A stretch of 50,225 nt of DNA. Origin: Streptomycetaceae bacterium MP113-05. GTDB taxonomy: Bacteria; Actinomycetota; Actinomycetes; Streptomycetales; Streptomycetaceae. A program made the translations under genes and the position numbers. The DNA is taken from contig KI547049.1 in NCBI GenBank assembly GCA_000497405.1, positions 20,539 to 70,763 of the forward strand, written 5' to 3'. Position 1 is the first letter of the stretch; each line of letters begins with the position of its first letter. Below, one piece after another: positions 24,712 to 36,737 of the stretch. The notes under the pieces were generated by a model. That model did no database searches. It was not told the origin of the DNA and saw only the letters and a list, made by a program, of their open reading frames with translations.

Positions 24712-25359
24712 ATGGCACGCCGCTACGACTGCACCGACGCCACCGAGCGCAAGACCGGCCTGCGTGAGGCCGCCGCCGCCGTACGCCGCCGTGAACTCGT
24801 CGTGCTGCCCACCGACACGGTGTACGGCATCGGCGCCGACGCGTTCAACGCGGACGCCGTCGGCGACCTCCTGGAGGCCAAGGGCCGCGGACGCAACATG
24901 CCCACCCCCGTCCTGATCGGCTCGCCCGACACGCTGCACGGCCTGGTCACGGACTTCTCCGAGACGGCATGGGAGCTCGTCGACGCCTTCTGGCCCGGCG
25001 CCCTCACTCTCGTCGCCCGCCACCAGCCCTCGCTGACCTGGGATCTGGGGGAGACCCGCGGCACCGTCGCCGTCCGCATGCCGTTGCACCCCGTGGCGCT
25101 GGAACTGCTCAAGGAGTTCGGCCCGCTGGCGGTCTCCTCCGCCAACCTCACCGGCGCGCCCGCGCCGCAGGACTGCGACGCCGCGCAGGACATGCTCGGC
25201 GACTCCGTGTCCGTGTACCTCGACGGCGGCCGTACACCCGACCCGGAGCCGTCCTCCATCGTCGATGTCACCGGCAAGGTTCCGGTGCTGCTCAGGGCCG
25301 GCGCGCTGAGTGCCGAGGAGCTGCGCAAGGTGGTTCCCGACCTCGAGGTGGGGAGTTGA
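24712..25359 (+). CDS. L-threonylcarbamoyladenylate synthase (Sua5/YwlC/TsaC)
   Basis: 215 residues. Makes threonylcarbamoyl-AMP from threonine, bicarbonate and ATP for the t6A37 modification of ANN-decoding tRNAs. 'LVVLPTDTVYGIGADAF' near residue 30, 'KGRGRNMPTPVLIG', 'WPGALTLVARHQ', 'GTVAVRMPLHP' and 'PLAVSSANLTGAPAPQ' are all characteristic. It is TsaC-length: the Sua5 C-terminal domain is absent. It follows prmC by 3 nt and overlaps the next start (TTGA). Confidence 0.94.
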   Translation: MARRYDCTDATERKTGLREAAAAVRRRELVVLPTDTVYGIGADAFNADAVGDLLEAKGRGRNMPTPVLIGSPDTLHGLVTDFSETAWELVDAFWPGALTLVARHQPSLTWDLGETRGTVAVRMPLHPVALELLKEFGPLAVSSANLTGAPAPQDCDAAQDMLGDSVSVYLDGGRTPDPEPSSIVDVTGKVPVLLRAGALSAEELRKVVPDLEVGS

Positions 25360-26018
25360 CGCCTCCTCCCGAAGGGCGCGGCATACCGCTTCAGGCGGAC
25401 CTCGGCGAGTCCGGAGTCTTCCGCATCCTCCACGTCTCCACCGGCAATGTCTGCCGCTCGCCCCTCACCGAGCGGCTGACCCGCCATGCCCTCGCGGACC
25501 GGCTCGGCGGCCGGCTGAGCGACGGCATCGTGGTGGAGAGTGCCGGTACCTGGGGGCATGTGGGTGCGCCGATGGAGGAGCACGCCGCCGCCGTGCTCGT
25601 CGAGCGTGGTGCCGACCCGGCCGGCTTCCTGGGCCGCGAACTGCTGGACGAGCACGTCATCCGCGCCGACCTGGTGCTCACGGCCACCCGGGACCACCGG
25701 GCGCAGGTCATCTCCATGGGTCACTCGGCGGGACTGCGTACGTTCACGCTCAAGGAGTTCACCCGGCTCGTGCGGGCCATAGACCCCGCGACGCTGCCGC
25801 CGCCCGGCAGCGCTGCCGGAGTCGCCGAACGGGCCCGCGCCCTGGTGCGGGCCGCGGCGGCACTGCGCGGCTGGCTGCTGGCTCCCAGCGCCGACGCGGA
25901 CGAGATCTATGACCCGTACGGGGCACCGATCCCGTACTTCCGGAGCGTGGGGGACGACATCAGCCACGCCCTGGACCCCGTTGTCACCGCGCTCACCGGG
26001 GTACCCGCTCCGACGTAG
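25356..26018 (+). CDS. Low-molecular-weight protein tyrosine phosphatase homologue with Ser at the catalytic Cys
   Basis: 220 residues from a TTG overlapping the previous stop, with GAGGTGGG upstream. The LMW-PTP P-loop should read C-x5-R; here it is 'HVSTGNVCRSPLTE', so the nucleophile position (residue 28, codon TCC at 25437-25439) is serine, while the second Cys (33), Arg34 and Ser35 are kept. The general-acid loop 'DPYGAP' near residue 190 and 'AGTWGH' are present. A serine nucleophile would be expected to abolish or greatly lower phosphatase activity while still allowing substrate binding. It might be a phosphoprotein- or arginine-phosphate-binding pseudoenzyme. It is transcribed with prfA-prmC-sua5. 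Confidence 0.85.
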   Translation: MTPPPEGRGIPLQADLGESGVFRILHVSTGNVCRSPLTERLTRHALADRLGGRLSDGIVVESAGTWGHVGAPMEEHAAAVLVERGADPAGFLGRELLDEHVIRADLVLTATRDHRAQVISMGHSAGLRTFTLKEFTRLVRAIDPATLPPPGSAAGVAERARALVRAAAALRGWLLAPSADADEIYDPYGAPIPYFRSVGDDISHALDPVVTALTGVPAPT

Positions 26019-26149
26019 CCGGGCGGAAGCGGAGCGTGCCGCCCCGGCACGCGAAACCGTCGACGAAGGCGAGGCGTCGTAAGGTGTGGAGGCCGGAATG
26101 AGCCGTACAGCCACGAAAAGCAGCGAGACAGCGAGATCCTGGGGAGCCC

Positions 26150-27505
26150 GTGCGTGAATACCTGCTGACGCTCTGCGTCACGGCCGCGGTCACCTACCTG
26201 CTGACCGGACCGGTGCGGAAGTTCGCCATCGTGGCCGGCGCGATGCCGCAGATCCGGGCCCGCGACGTGCACCGCGAGCCGACGCCCCGCCTCGGCGGCA
26301 TCGCCATGTTCGGCGGCCTCTGCGCCGGCCTGCTGGTCGCGGGGAGCCTCACCAACATCGGCGAGGTCTTCACCCTGTCCGATGAGCCGCGCGCGCTGCT
26401 CTCCGGCGCCGCGATCATCTGGCTGCTCGGGGTGCTGGACGACAAGTGGGGCGTGGACGCGCTGGTCAAACTGGGTGGCCAGATGATCGCCGCCGGCGTG
26501 ATGGTCTACCAGGGCCTCACGATCCTGTGGCTTCCCGTTCCCGGCGTCGGCAACGTCGCGGTCACACAGATGCAGGGCACACTGCTGACCGTGGCGCTGG
26601 TGGTCATCACCATCAACGCGGTCAACTTCGTCGACGGCCTGGACGGTCTCGCCTCCGGCATGGTCTGCATCGCCGCCTTGGCGTTCTTCATGTACGCCTA
26701 CCGCATCTGGTACGGCTACGGCATCGAGGCCGCTGCCCCGGCGACGCTCTTCGCCGCCATCCTGATGGGCATGTGCCTGGGCTTCCTGCCGCACAACATG
26801 CATCCGGCGCGGATCTTCATGGGTGACTCCGGGTCCATGCTGATCGGTCTCGTGCTGGCGGCCGGCGCGGTCTCCATCACCGGCCAGGTCGACCCGGACG
26901 TCATCGTTTACAACGCGGGATCCGAGCAGACCGCCGTTCGCGGCATGGTGCCGTTGTACATGCCGCTGCTGCTGCCGCTGACGATCATCGCGGTTCCGGT
27001 CGCGGACCTGCTGCTGGCGGTCGTACGCCGCGCCTGGAAGGGGCAGTCCCCCTTCGCCGCCGATCGCGGCCACCTGCACCACCGGTTGCTGGAGATCGGC
27101 CACTCGCACAGCCGCGCGGTGTTGATCATGTACTTCTGGTCGGCGTTGATCGCGTTCGGCGCCGTGGCCTTCTCTGTGCAGTCGTCGAGTCTCGTCGTCG
27201 TGCTGACCGTCGTCGGGCTGTCGGCCCTCGGTCTGGTGATCCTGCTCCTGCCCCGCTTCACGCCCCATGTCCCGGGCTGGGCGCAGAAGGTGGTGCCGCC
27301 CCGCTACCGCCGCATGCGCGCCGAGGAGGCGTCCTCGCAGCCCGAGTCGGAGCCGGACCCGCCGAGTTCGGAGGCCGTCGGCGCGACGGAGCGGGACAGG
27401 ACGCACGAGGAGCGTGCCGGGGAGCGCGAGCCCGCACTCGCCGGTCTGCACGGCGCCACCGCGATCGGGGGTGGCAGGCGTCATGGGATCAACGAGCGGA
27501 CGTAG
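26150..27505 (+). CDS. MraY/WecA-family undecaprenyl-phosphate sugar-1-phosphate transferase
   Basis: 451 residues with 10-11 membrane segments over the first ~375. It transfers a sugar-1-phosphate (typically GlcNAc-1-P) from a UDP-sugar to undecaprenyl phosphate on the inner face of the membrane, starting cell-wall glycopolymer synthesis. Motifs: 'PRLGGIAMF', Mg-binding 'LGVLDDKWG', 'NAVNFVDGLDGLASG', 'RIFMGDSGSM', and 'RGHLHHRLLEIGHS', the WecA-type cytoplasmic His motif. The ~75-residue tail is charged and disordered. GTG 26150 follows GGGGAG. The LCP protein upstream could act on products of this pathway. A 131-nt gap from the phosphatase gene holds its promoter or leader. Confidence 0.92.
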   Translation: MREYLLTLCVTAAVTYLLTGPVRKFAIVAGAMPQIRARDVHREPTPRLGGIAMFGGLCAGLLVAGSLTNIGEVFTLSDEPRALLSGAAIIWLLGVLDDKWGVDALVKLGGQMIAAGVMVYQGLTILWLPVPGVGNVAVTQMQGTLLTVALVVITINAVNFVDGLDGLASGMVCIAALAFFMYAYRIWYGYGIEAAAPATLFAAILMGMCLGFLPHNMHPARIFMGDSGSMLIGLVLAAGAVSITGQVDPDVIVYNAGSEQTAVRGMVPLYMPLLLPLTIIAVPVADLLLAVVRRAWKGQSPFAADRGHLHHRLLEIGHSHSRAVLIMYFWSALIAFGAVAFSVQSSSLVVVLTVVGLSALGLVILLLPRFTPHVPGWAQKVVPPRYRRMRAEEASSQPESEPDPPSSEAVGATERDRTHEERAGEREPALAGLHGATAIGGGRRHGINERT

Positions 27506-27739
27506 TCAGACGAAACGGGTGCGTCAGCTTCTCGCACACACGTCAACTCTCCTGTGTGACCGGCAGCACACGGGGCAGGTAAAGACCTCATCAAATAGTT
27601 TGTGATACCGTTCACGAGAACCCGGTGACAGCCCGTAGAACCGTCCTCCGAGCGGTCCTGCGGCGGGCACTTCGCCCACTCGTGCCGGGGATACGCTCGT
27701 CAACGACGACAGACGCCCCCGACTCCCCGGAGTACCCCC
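27506..27739 (+). promoter_or_regulatory. Upstream region of the ATP synthase operon
   Basis: 234 nt without a gene. A locally AT-rich stretch (27590-27615) holds GTGATACCGT, a plausible -10 region for the operon. No clear -35 was found. A CACAC/GTGTG pair (27535-27560) may form a small hairpin. Confidence 0.4.
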
Positions 27740-28177
27740 ATGCAGCCGAACGACGCTCGCATGCTGCTGCACAGCGCCGTCCCGACCGCCGCCGGCGGCG
27801 CCGTGGGCGCGGTCGTGAGCAGCCTGCTCGCAGGCGGCAAGGGTGCGATCGGCGCGGTGGCCGGAGCGGTGGTCGTGATCCTCTTCATGGGGGGAGGCCT
27901 CGCGGGTCTGCAGAAGACCGCGAAGTCGTATCCGCACCTCTTCCAGGCCATGGGCCTGCTGCTCTACACCACGCAGATCCTCCTCCTCGCCGTCGTGTTG
28001 ATCGTTTTCAAGGGCACCACGCTGTTCGACGGCAAGGCGTTCGCCTTCACCCTTCTCGGCTCGACCCTCGTCTGGGTCGCCGCGCAGGCGCGGGCGCACT
28101 CCCGGGCCAAGATCCTTTACGTGGAACCGGAGTCCGGCGCTGACGACGCCACGTCGGAGACCGGGGTGCGCACATGA
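27740..28177 (+). CDS. atpI: ATP synthase operon protein I
   Basis: 145 residues with four hydrophobic segments, the typical AtpI layout, and a polar C-terminal tail. AtpI assists c-ring assembly in some bacteria and may bring in Mg. Its sequence is poorly conserved; the call rests on topology and on being first in the atp operon, 204 nt before atpB. That gap has no other recognisable feature except the atpB ribosome-binding site. Confidence 0.85.
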   Translation: MQPNDARMLLHSAVPTAAGGAVGAVVSSLLAGGKGAIGAVAGAVVVILFMGGGLAGLQKTAKSYPHLFQAMGLLLYTTQILLLAVVLIVFKGTTLFDGKAFAFTLLGSTLVWVAAQARAHSRAKILYVEPESGADDATSETGVRT

Positions 28178-28381
28178 GGCGTAGGGCCGCGATAAGGAAG
28201 CGTTCGAGCAACTGCTATGGTCCGATGCCATCTGCGGTGATGCAGCTGCGTCGGACGACCGGCTCTGTGTCTGTGAGCCGCCCCAAAATTCGTATGACCA
28301 GTCCAGTGCCGTTCCGCGACCCCGTATCGCGCCGACACATCGAGGTAGCCGTATCCATGCGCCACGCAGAAGGAGCTCGCG

Positions 28382-29501
<1,120 letters not shown>

Positions 29502-29542
29502 TCAGCGCTCACTGACAGCCCTTTGCGACGAAAGGCACTGAT

Positions 29543-30091
29543 GTGGACGCCCTGACACACCTGGCGCAGGAGGGGGAGAAGCTCAACCCTCTCGTGCCGC
29601 CGATTCCAGAGCTGGTCATCGGCCTGATCGCCTTCGGTATCGTGTTCTTCTTCCTCTGGAAGAAGCTCCTCCCGAACATCAACAAGGTTCTGGACGAGCG
29701 GCGCGAGGCCATCGAGGGCGGCATCGAGAAGGCCGACGCGGCCAAGCTCGAGGCACAGCAGACCCTCGACCAGTACAAGGCTCAGCTCGCCGAGGCCCGG
29801 CACGAGGCCGCGCGCATGCGGTCCGAGGCCGAGCAGCGGGGCGCCGAGCTCATCGCGGAGATGCGGGCCGAGGGCCAGCGTCAGCGTGAGGAGATCGTCG
29901 CCGCCGGTCACACGCAGATCGACGCCGACCGCAAGCAGGCGGCCCAGTCACTGCGTCAGGACGTGGGCAAGCTCGCCACCGACCTGGCCGGCAAGCTCGT
30001 CGGCGAGTCCCTCGAGGACCACGCCCGCCAGAGCCGCGTCATCGACCGCTTCCTCGACCAGCTCGAGGAGAAGGCCGAGGCTGCACGATGA
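29543..30091 (+). CDS. atpF: ATP synthase Fo subunit b
   Basis: 182 residues. One N-terminal membrane span (~25-47, 'LVIGLIAFGIVFFFLWKKLL') followed by a long charged coiled coil forming the peripheral stalk ('KADAAKLEAQQTLDQYKAQL'). It starts with GTG 29543; an overlapping out-of-frame ATG (29541) is closed at once. The stop overlaps atpH (ATGA). Confidence 0.96.
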   Translation: MDALTHLAQEGEKLNPLVPPIPELVIGLIAFGIVFFFLWKKLLPNINKVLDERREAIEGGIEKADAAKLEAQQTLDQYKAQLAEARHEAARMRSEAEQRGAELIAEMRAEGQRQREEIVAAGHTQIDADRKQAAQSLRQDVGKLATDLAGKLVGESLEDHARQSRVIDRFLDQLEEKAEAAR

Positions 30092-30903
30092 ACGGAGCGA
30101 GCCGCGAGGCACTGGCTGCCGCACGCGAGAGCCTGAACTCGCTGACGGACAACACGTCCGTCGACGCGGTGAAGCTCGCCGACGAGCTGGCTGCCGTCAC
30201 CGCGCTGCTCGACCGCGAGGTGTCGCTGCGTCGGGTCCTCACCGACCCGGCGCAGTCCGGCGAGGCCAAGGCCGAGCTGGCCGGGCGCCTGCTCGCCGGA
30301 CAGGTGGGCGGGGAGACCGTCGACCTGGTCTCCGGCATGGTCCGTTCCCGCTGGTCGCGCTCGCGCGACCTGGTGGACGCGATCGAGGAGCTGACGGATG
30401 GTGCCGACCTGATCGCGGCCGAGCGTGTCGGTTCGCTCGAGGACGTCGAGGACGAGATCTTCCGGTTCGGCCGGACCGTCTCCTCCTCGCCGGAGCTGCG
30501 GGCGGCACTGACCAGCCGCACGGCGAAGGCCTCGGCCAAGACCGAGCTGCTGCACTCGCTGCTCGGGGGCAAGGCCAAGCCCGCCTCCGAGCGTCTGGTG
30601 ACGCGCCTCGTGACACAGCCGCGGGGACGTAGCCTGGAGAACGGGCTGGAGCACCTCTCGAAGCTCGCGGCGGAGCGCCGGGACCGTTCGGTCGCCGTCG
30701 TCACCTCCGCGGTGCCGCTGAGTGACCGGCAGCGGGACCGGCTGGGCGCCGCGCTGGCGTCCCTGTTCGGGCGTCAGGTGCACCTCAACCTCGACGTGGA
30801 CCCCGAGGTTCTCGGCGGGATCACGGTGCGCATCGGCGACGAGGAGATCAACGGTTCGCTCGCGGACCGCCTCGACGAGGCGCAGCGCAGGATGGCCGGC
30901 TGA
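30088..30903 (+). CDS. atpH: ATP synthase F1 subunit delta
   Basis: 271 residues, longer than the ~180 of E. coli but normal for actinobacteria, which have an extra N-terminal region. The C-terminal part has the OSCP/delta signature ('AVVTSAVPLSDRQRDRLGAA' and 'NLDVDPEVLGGITVRIGDEE'). It joins the peripheral stalk to the F1 head. It overlaps atpF by 4 nt. Confidence 0.96.
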   Translation: MNGASREALAAARESLNSLTDNTSVDAVKLADELAAVTALLDREVSLRRVLTDPAQSGEAKAELAGRLLAGQVGGETVDLVSGMVRSRWSRSRDLVDAIEELTDGADLIAAERVGSLEDVEDEIFRFGRTVSSSPELRAALTSRTAKASAKTELLHSLLGGKAKPASERLVTRLVTQPRGRSLENGLEHLSKLAAERRDRSVAVVTSAVPLSDRQRDRLGAALASLFGRQVHLNLDVDPEVLGGITVRIGDEEINGSLADRLDEAQRRMAG

Positions 30904-30963
30904 GGCCGTCCCCACCGGGGCGGCCTGGCCACACCAACTCAAAAAGCAACACTAGCGGCCCGA

Positions 30964-30998
30964 GTTGGGCCGTAAATGACAAGACTTACGGGCCCAAC
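30964..30998 (+). promoter_or_regulatory. Stem-loop between atpH and atpA
   Basis: GTTGGGCCGTAA (30964-30975) pairs with TTACGGGCCCAAC (30986-30998) with one bulged G, ending just before the atpA ribosome-binding site (AAGGAGAG). A smaller hairpin (GGCCG...CGGCC) follows the atpH stop. Likely affects mRNA processing or stability, or atpA translation. Confidence 0.5.
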
Positions 30999-31018
30999 AA
31001 GGAGAGCAGGGAACCCAG

Positions 31019-32590
31019 ATGGCGGAGCTCACGATCCGGCCGGATGAGATCCGGGACGCGCTGGAGAACTTTGTCCAGTCGTACACGCCGGACGCGGCCT
31101 CGCGCGAAGAGGTCGGGACGGTCAGCGTTGCCGGTGACGGCATCGCGAAGGTCGAGGGTCTTCCCTCGGCCATGGCGAACGAGCTGCTGAAGTTCGAGGA
31201 CGGCACCCTCGGCCTCGCCCTCAACCTCGAGGAGCGCGAGATCGGTGCCGTTGTCCTCGGTGAGTTCAGCGGCATCGAGGAGGGCCAGCCGGTGCAGCGC
31301 ACCGGAGAGGTCCTCTCGGTCCCGGTGGGCGAGGGCTACCTCGGCCGCGTCGTGGACCCGCTGGGCAAGCCGATCGACGGTCTCGGCGAGGTCGAGACCG
31401 ACGGCGTGCGCGCCCTCGAGCTGCAGGCCCCCACGGTCATGGACCGCAAGTCGGTCCACGAGCCGATGGAGACCGGCTACAAGGCCGTCGACGCGATGAC
31501 CCCGATCGGCCGTGGCCAGCGTCAGCTGGTCATCGGCGACCGCCAGACGGGCAAGACCGCGCTCGGCATCGACACGATCATCAACCAGCGCGACAACTGG
31601 CGCTCGGGCGACCCGGACAAGCAGGTCCGCTGCATCTACGTCGCCATCGGCCAGAAGGGCTCCACCATCGCGTCCGTACGCGGCGCGCTGGAGGAGGCCG
31701 GCGCACTGGAGTACACCACCATCGTCGCCGCCCCGGCGTCCGACCCGGCGGGCTTCAAGTACCTGGCGCCCTACACCGGCTCGGCCATCGGCCAGCACTG
31801 GATGTACCAGGGCAAGCACGTCCTGATCATCTTCGACGACCTGTCCAAGCAGGCCGACGCCTACCGCGCCGTGTCCCTGCTGCTGCGCCGCCCGCCGGGC
31901 CGTGAGGCCTACCCGGGTGACGTCTTCTACCTGCACTCCCGTCTGCTCGAGCGCTGCGCGAAGCTCTCGGACAGCATGGGCAAGGGCTCGATGACCGGTC
32001 TCCCGATCGTGGAGACCAAGGCGAACGACGTCTCGGCGTTCATCCCGACCAACGTCATCTCGATCACCGACGGCCAGTGCTTCCTGGAGTCCGACCTGTT
32101 CAACGCGGGCCAGCGCCCGGCCCTGAACGTCGGTATCTCCGTCTCCCGTGTGGGTGGTTCCGCCCAGCACAAGGCGATGAAGCAGGTCTCCGGCCGGCTG
32201 CGCGTGGACCTCGCCCAGTTCCGTGAGCTGGAGGCGTTCGCCGCCTTCGGTTCCGACCTGGACGACGCCTCGAAGCAGTCGCTGGAGCGCGGTTCGCGCA
32301 TGGTCGAGCTGCTCAAGCAGGCGCAGTACGCCCCGTACGCGACCGAGGACCAGATCGTCTCCATCTGGGCCGGCTCCAACGGCAAGATGGACGACGTGCC
32401 GGTAGCGGACATCCGGCGCTTCGAGCGCGAACTGCTCGACTACCTGCACCGTGAGCACAAGGGCCTGATGACCTCGATCGTCGAGGGCGGCAAGATGTCG
32501 GACGACACCATCCAGTCGATCGGCGACGCCGTGGACTCCTTCAAGAAGACGTTCGAGACCGCGGACGGCAAGCTGCTGGGCGAGGGCTGA
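31019..32590 (+). CDS. atpA: ATP synthase F1 subunit alpha
   Basis: 523 residues. Non-catalytic nucleotide-binding subunit of the F1 hexamer. P-loop '[11 protein letters not shown]' near residue 176, Walker B '[17 protein letters not shown]', and the signature '[20 protein letters not shown]' with the arginine finger in '[11 protein letters not shown]'. AAGGAGAG precedes the ATG. Confidence 0.98.
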   Translation: MAELTIRPDEIRDALENFVQSYTPDAASREEVGTVSVAGDGIAKVEGLPSAMANELLKFEDGTLGLALNLEEREIGAVVLGEFSGIEEGQPVQRTGEVLSVPVGEGYLGRVVDPLGKPIDGLGEVETDGVRALELQAPTVMDRKSVHEPMETGYKAVDAMTPIGRGQRQLVIGDRQTGKTALGIDTIINQRDNWRSGDPDKQVRCIYVAIGQKGSTIASVRGALEEAGALEYTTIVAAPASDPAGFKYLAPYTGSAIGQHWMYQGKHVLIIFDDLSKQADAYRAVSLLLRRPPGREAYPGDVFYLHSRLLERCAKLSDSMGKGSMTGLPIVETKANDVSAFIPTNVISITDGQCFLESDLFNAGQRPALNVGISVSRVGGSAQHKAMKQVSGRLRVDLAQFRELEAFAAFGSDLDDASKQSLERGSRMVELLKQAQYAPYATEDQIVSIWAGSNGKMDDVPVADIRRFERELLDYLHREHKGLMTSIVEGGKMSDDTIQSIGDAVDSFKKTFETADGKLLGEG

Positions 32591-32592
32591 GC

Positions 32593-35018
<2,426 letters not shown>

Positions 35019-35028
35019 CGTGGCCGCC

Positions 35029-35058
35029 GGTGGGGGCGGGCCCTGCTCCGCCCCCACC
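35029..35058 (+). terminator. Internal terminator/attenuator-like hairpin between atpD and atpC
   Basis: GGTGGGGGCGG (35029-35039) pairs perfectly with CCGCCCCCACC (35048-35058), loop 8 nt, 10 nt after the atpD stop. A loose T-rich run (TTATCCTTTT) follows. It may lower expression of the last gene, atpC, or protect the upstream mRNA. Confidence 0.5.
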
Positions 35059-35104
35059 GCCGGACCCCTTATCCTTTTCACCATCGCTTAGCTGAGGAGC
35101 CACT

Positions 35105-35488
35105 GTGGCTGAGTTGCACGTCGAGCTGGTCGCCGCGGACCGCAAGGTCTGGTCGGGCGAGGCCAGCCTGGTCGTCGCGCGCACCACGTCGGGTGATATC
35201 GGCGTCATGCCCGGCCACCAGCCGCTGCTCGGTGTCCTGGAGACCGGCCCCGTCAACATCCGTACGACCGGTGAGAGCGGCGACGGCACCGTCATCGCCG
35301 CCGTGCACGGCGGATTCATCTCGTTCGCGGACAACAAGCTGTCTCTGCTCGCGGAGATCGCGGAGCTGTCCGACGAGATCGATGTCGAACGCGCCGAGCG
35401 TGCGTTGGAGCGGGCCAAGTCGGACGTCGATGCTGCCGCCGAGCGGCGCGCCGACGTACGCCTTCGCGCGGTGACGGGCGCCCACTGA
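35105..35488 (+). CDS. atpC: ATP synthase F1 subunit epsilon
   Basis: 127 residues. N-terminal beta-sandwich ('ELHVELVAADRKVWSGEASL', 'GDIGVMPGHQPLLGVLETG') and C-terminal two-helix domain ('SDEIDVERAERALERAKSDV') that can insert into F1 to inhibit hydrolysis. GTG start after TGAGGAG. Confidence 0.96.
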   Translation: MAELHVELVAADRKVWSGEASLVVARTTSGDIGVMPGHQPLLGVLETGPVNIRTTGESGDGTVIAAVHGGFISFADNKLSLLAEIAELSDEIDVERAERALERAKSDVDAAAERRADVRLRAVTGAH

Positions 35489-35512
35489 CGTCCCGAACCG
35501 CGGAGCAGACAC

Positions 35513-35557
35513 TCAGCCGCGGACCGCACCGGAGCACCTCCGGGGCGGTCCGCGGCT
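35513..35557 (+). terminator. Terminator of the atp operon
   Basis: Perfect 14-bp outer stem CAGCCGCGGACCGC (35513-35526) / complement (35544-35557), plus an inner 6-bp stem CCGGAG/CTCCGG with a 3-nt loop: about 20 pairs in total, 24 nt after the atpC stop. Confidence 0.85.
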
Positions 35558-35632
35558 GAAGCCGTACAAAAAGCCATACAGAAGACGTACACCCCGAGTG
35601 GACGTCGAGACGATGCGAGGAGGTCGGTGAGA

Positions 35633-36085
35633 ATGGTCCTCGCACTCGTGCTGTGCGGAACGGTCCTGCTGCTGGCGGTGCTGGGGCTGTTCGTCTTCGG
35701 CCTGCGCCGGCGGCTGATCCAGCGCTCCGGCGGCACATTCGACTGCTCGCTGCGCTGGGACGTACCGGCCGAGGAATCCGGCGACTCCGGCAGCAAGGGC
35801 TGGGTGTACGGCGTCGCCCGTTACCGCGGCGACCAGATCGACTGGTTCCGCGTCTTCTCCTACGCCCCCCGGCCGCGGCGGATGCTGGAGCGCTCCGGCA
35901 TCGACGTGACCGCCCGTCGCCTACCCAGCGGCGAGGAGGAACTGGCACTCCTCTCCGACCAGGTCATCCTCGCCTGCACGCTGTACGGCACCCACGTCGA
36001 GCTCGCGATGAGCGACGACGCCCTCACCGGCTTCCTCGCCTGGCTCGAGGCGGCCCCGCCCGGCCAGAGGGTCAACGTGGCGTAA
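35633..36085 (+). CDS. DUF2550 family membrane-anchored protein
   Basis: 150 residues. One N-terminal membrane helix (~1-22, 'LVLCGTVLLLAVLGLFVFGL') followed by a cytoplasmic domain with 'GTFDCSLRWDVP', 'KGWVYGVARYRGDQIDWFRV', 'FLAWLEAAPPG'. It is conserved right after atpC in Streptomyces and mycobacteria; function unknown. ATG 35633 is preferred because AGGAGG (35618-35623) is 9 nt upstream; an in-frame GTG at 35627 is only 3 nt away. Confidence 0.85.
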   Translation: MVLALVLCGTVLLLAVLGLFVFGLRRRLIQRSGGTFDCSLRWDVPAEESGDSGSKGWVYGVARYRGDQIDWFRVFSYAPRPRRMLERSGIDVTARRLPSGEEELALLSDQVILACTLYGTHVELAMSDDALTGFLAWLEAAPPGQRVNVA

Positions 36086-36086
36086 G

Positions 36087-36737
36087 TCACCCCGGCGAGA
36101 CGAACCCGGACTCGTAGGCGGCGATCACCGCCTGTGTGCGGTCGCGCGCCCCCAGCTTTCCCAGCACCGAGCTGACGTGTGACTTCACCGTCTCCGCCCC
36201 CACCACCAACCGTGCCGCGATCTCTCCGTTCGACAACCCGCGCGCCATCAACCGCAGCACTTCGCCCTCCCGCTCCGTCAGCGCGGCGCGGTGCATCACA
36301 GCGCGTGCCGCGGGTGAGCCGTACTCCTTCGCCAGCTCCCGCACCGCTGTGGGAAACAGCAGCGAGTCGCCCTCCGCGACCAGCCGCACCGCATGCACGA
36401 TCTCCGCCGGCCGGGACCGCTTCAGCAGGAACCCGTCGGCTCCCGCCCGCAGGGCCTGGTAGACGTACTCGTCGTTCTCGAACGTCGTCACGACCAGGAT
36501 CTTCGGTGGCGCGTCCACCAGCCGCAGCACGGCACGCGTCGCCTCGATCCCGTCCTGCAGCGGCATGCGCACGTCCATCGCCACCACATCCGGGCGCAGC
36601 TTCCGCACCAGCGGCACCACGGCGGCGCCGTCGGCGGCCTCCCCGGCCACCTCGATGTCGGCCTGGGCCTCCAGCACGGCGCGCAAGCCGGCCCGCACCA
36701 GGGGCTCGTCGTCGACGAGCAGAACGGAGACGGTCAT
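36087..36737 (-). CDS. NarL/FixJ-family response regulator
   Basis: 216 residues. Receiver domain 1-120 with 'VLLVDDEPLVRAGL', phospho-Asp in 'VVAMDVRMPLQDG' (~54), 'VTTFENDEYV' and Lys in 'LLKRSRP'; C-terminal LuxR-type helix-turn-helix ~150-210 ('LTEREGEVLRLMARGLSNGE', 'VVGAETVKSHVSSVLGKL'). The start is set at the ATG overlapping the kinase stop (ATGA), not the longer frame. It pairs with the upstream kinase and probably controls the divergent ABC exporter. Confidence 0.93.
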   Translation of the reverse strand: MTVSVLLVDDEPLVRAGLRAVLEAQADIEVAGEAADGAAVVPLVRKLRPDVVAMDVRMPLQDGIEATRAVLRLVDAPPKILVVTTFENDEYVYQALRAGADGFLLKRSRPAEIVHAVRLVAEGDSLLFPTAVRELAKEYGSPAARAVMHRAALTEREGEVLRLMARGLSNGEIAARLVVGAETVKSHVSSVLGKLGARDRTQAVIAAYESGFVSPG

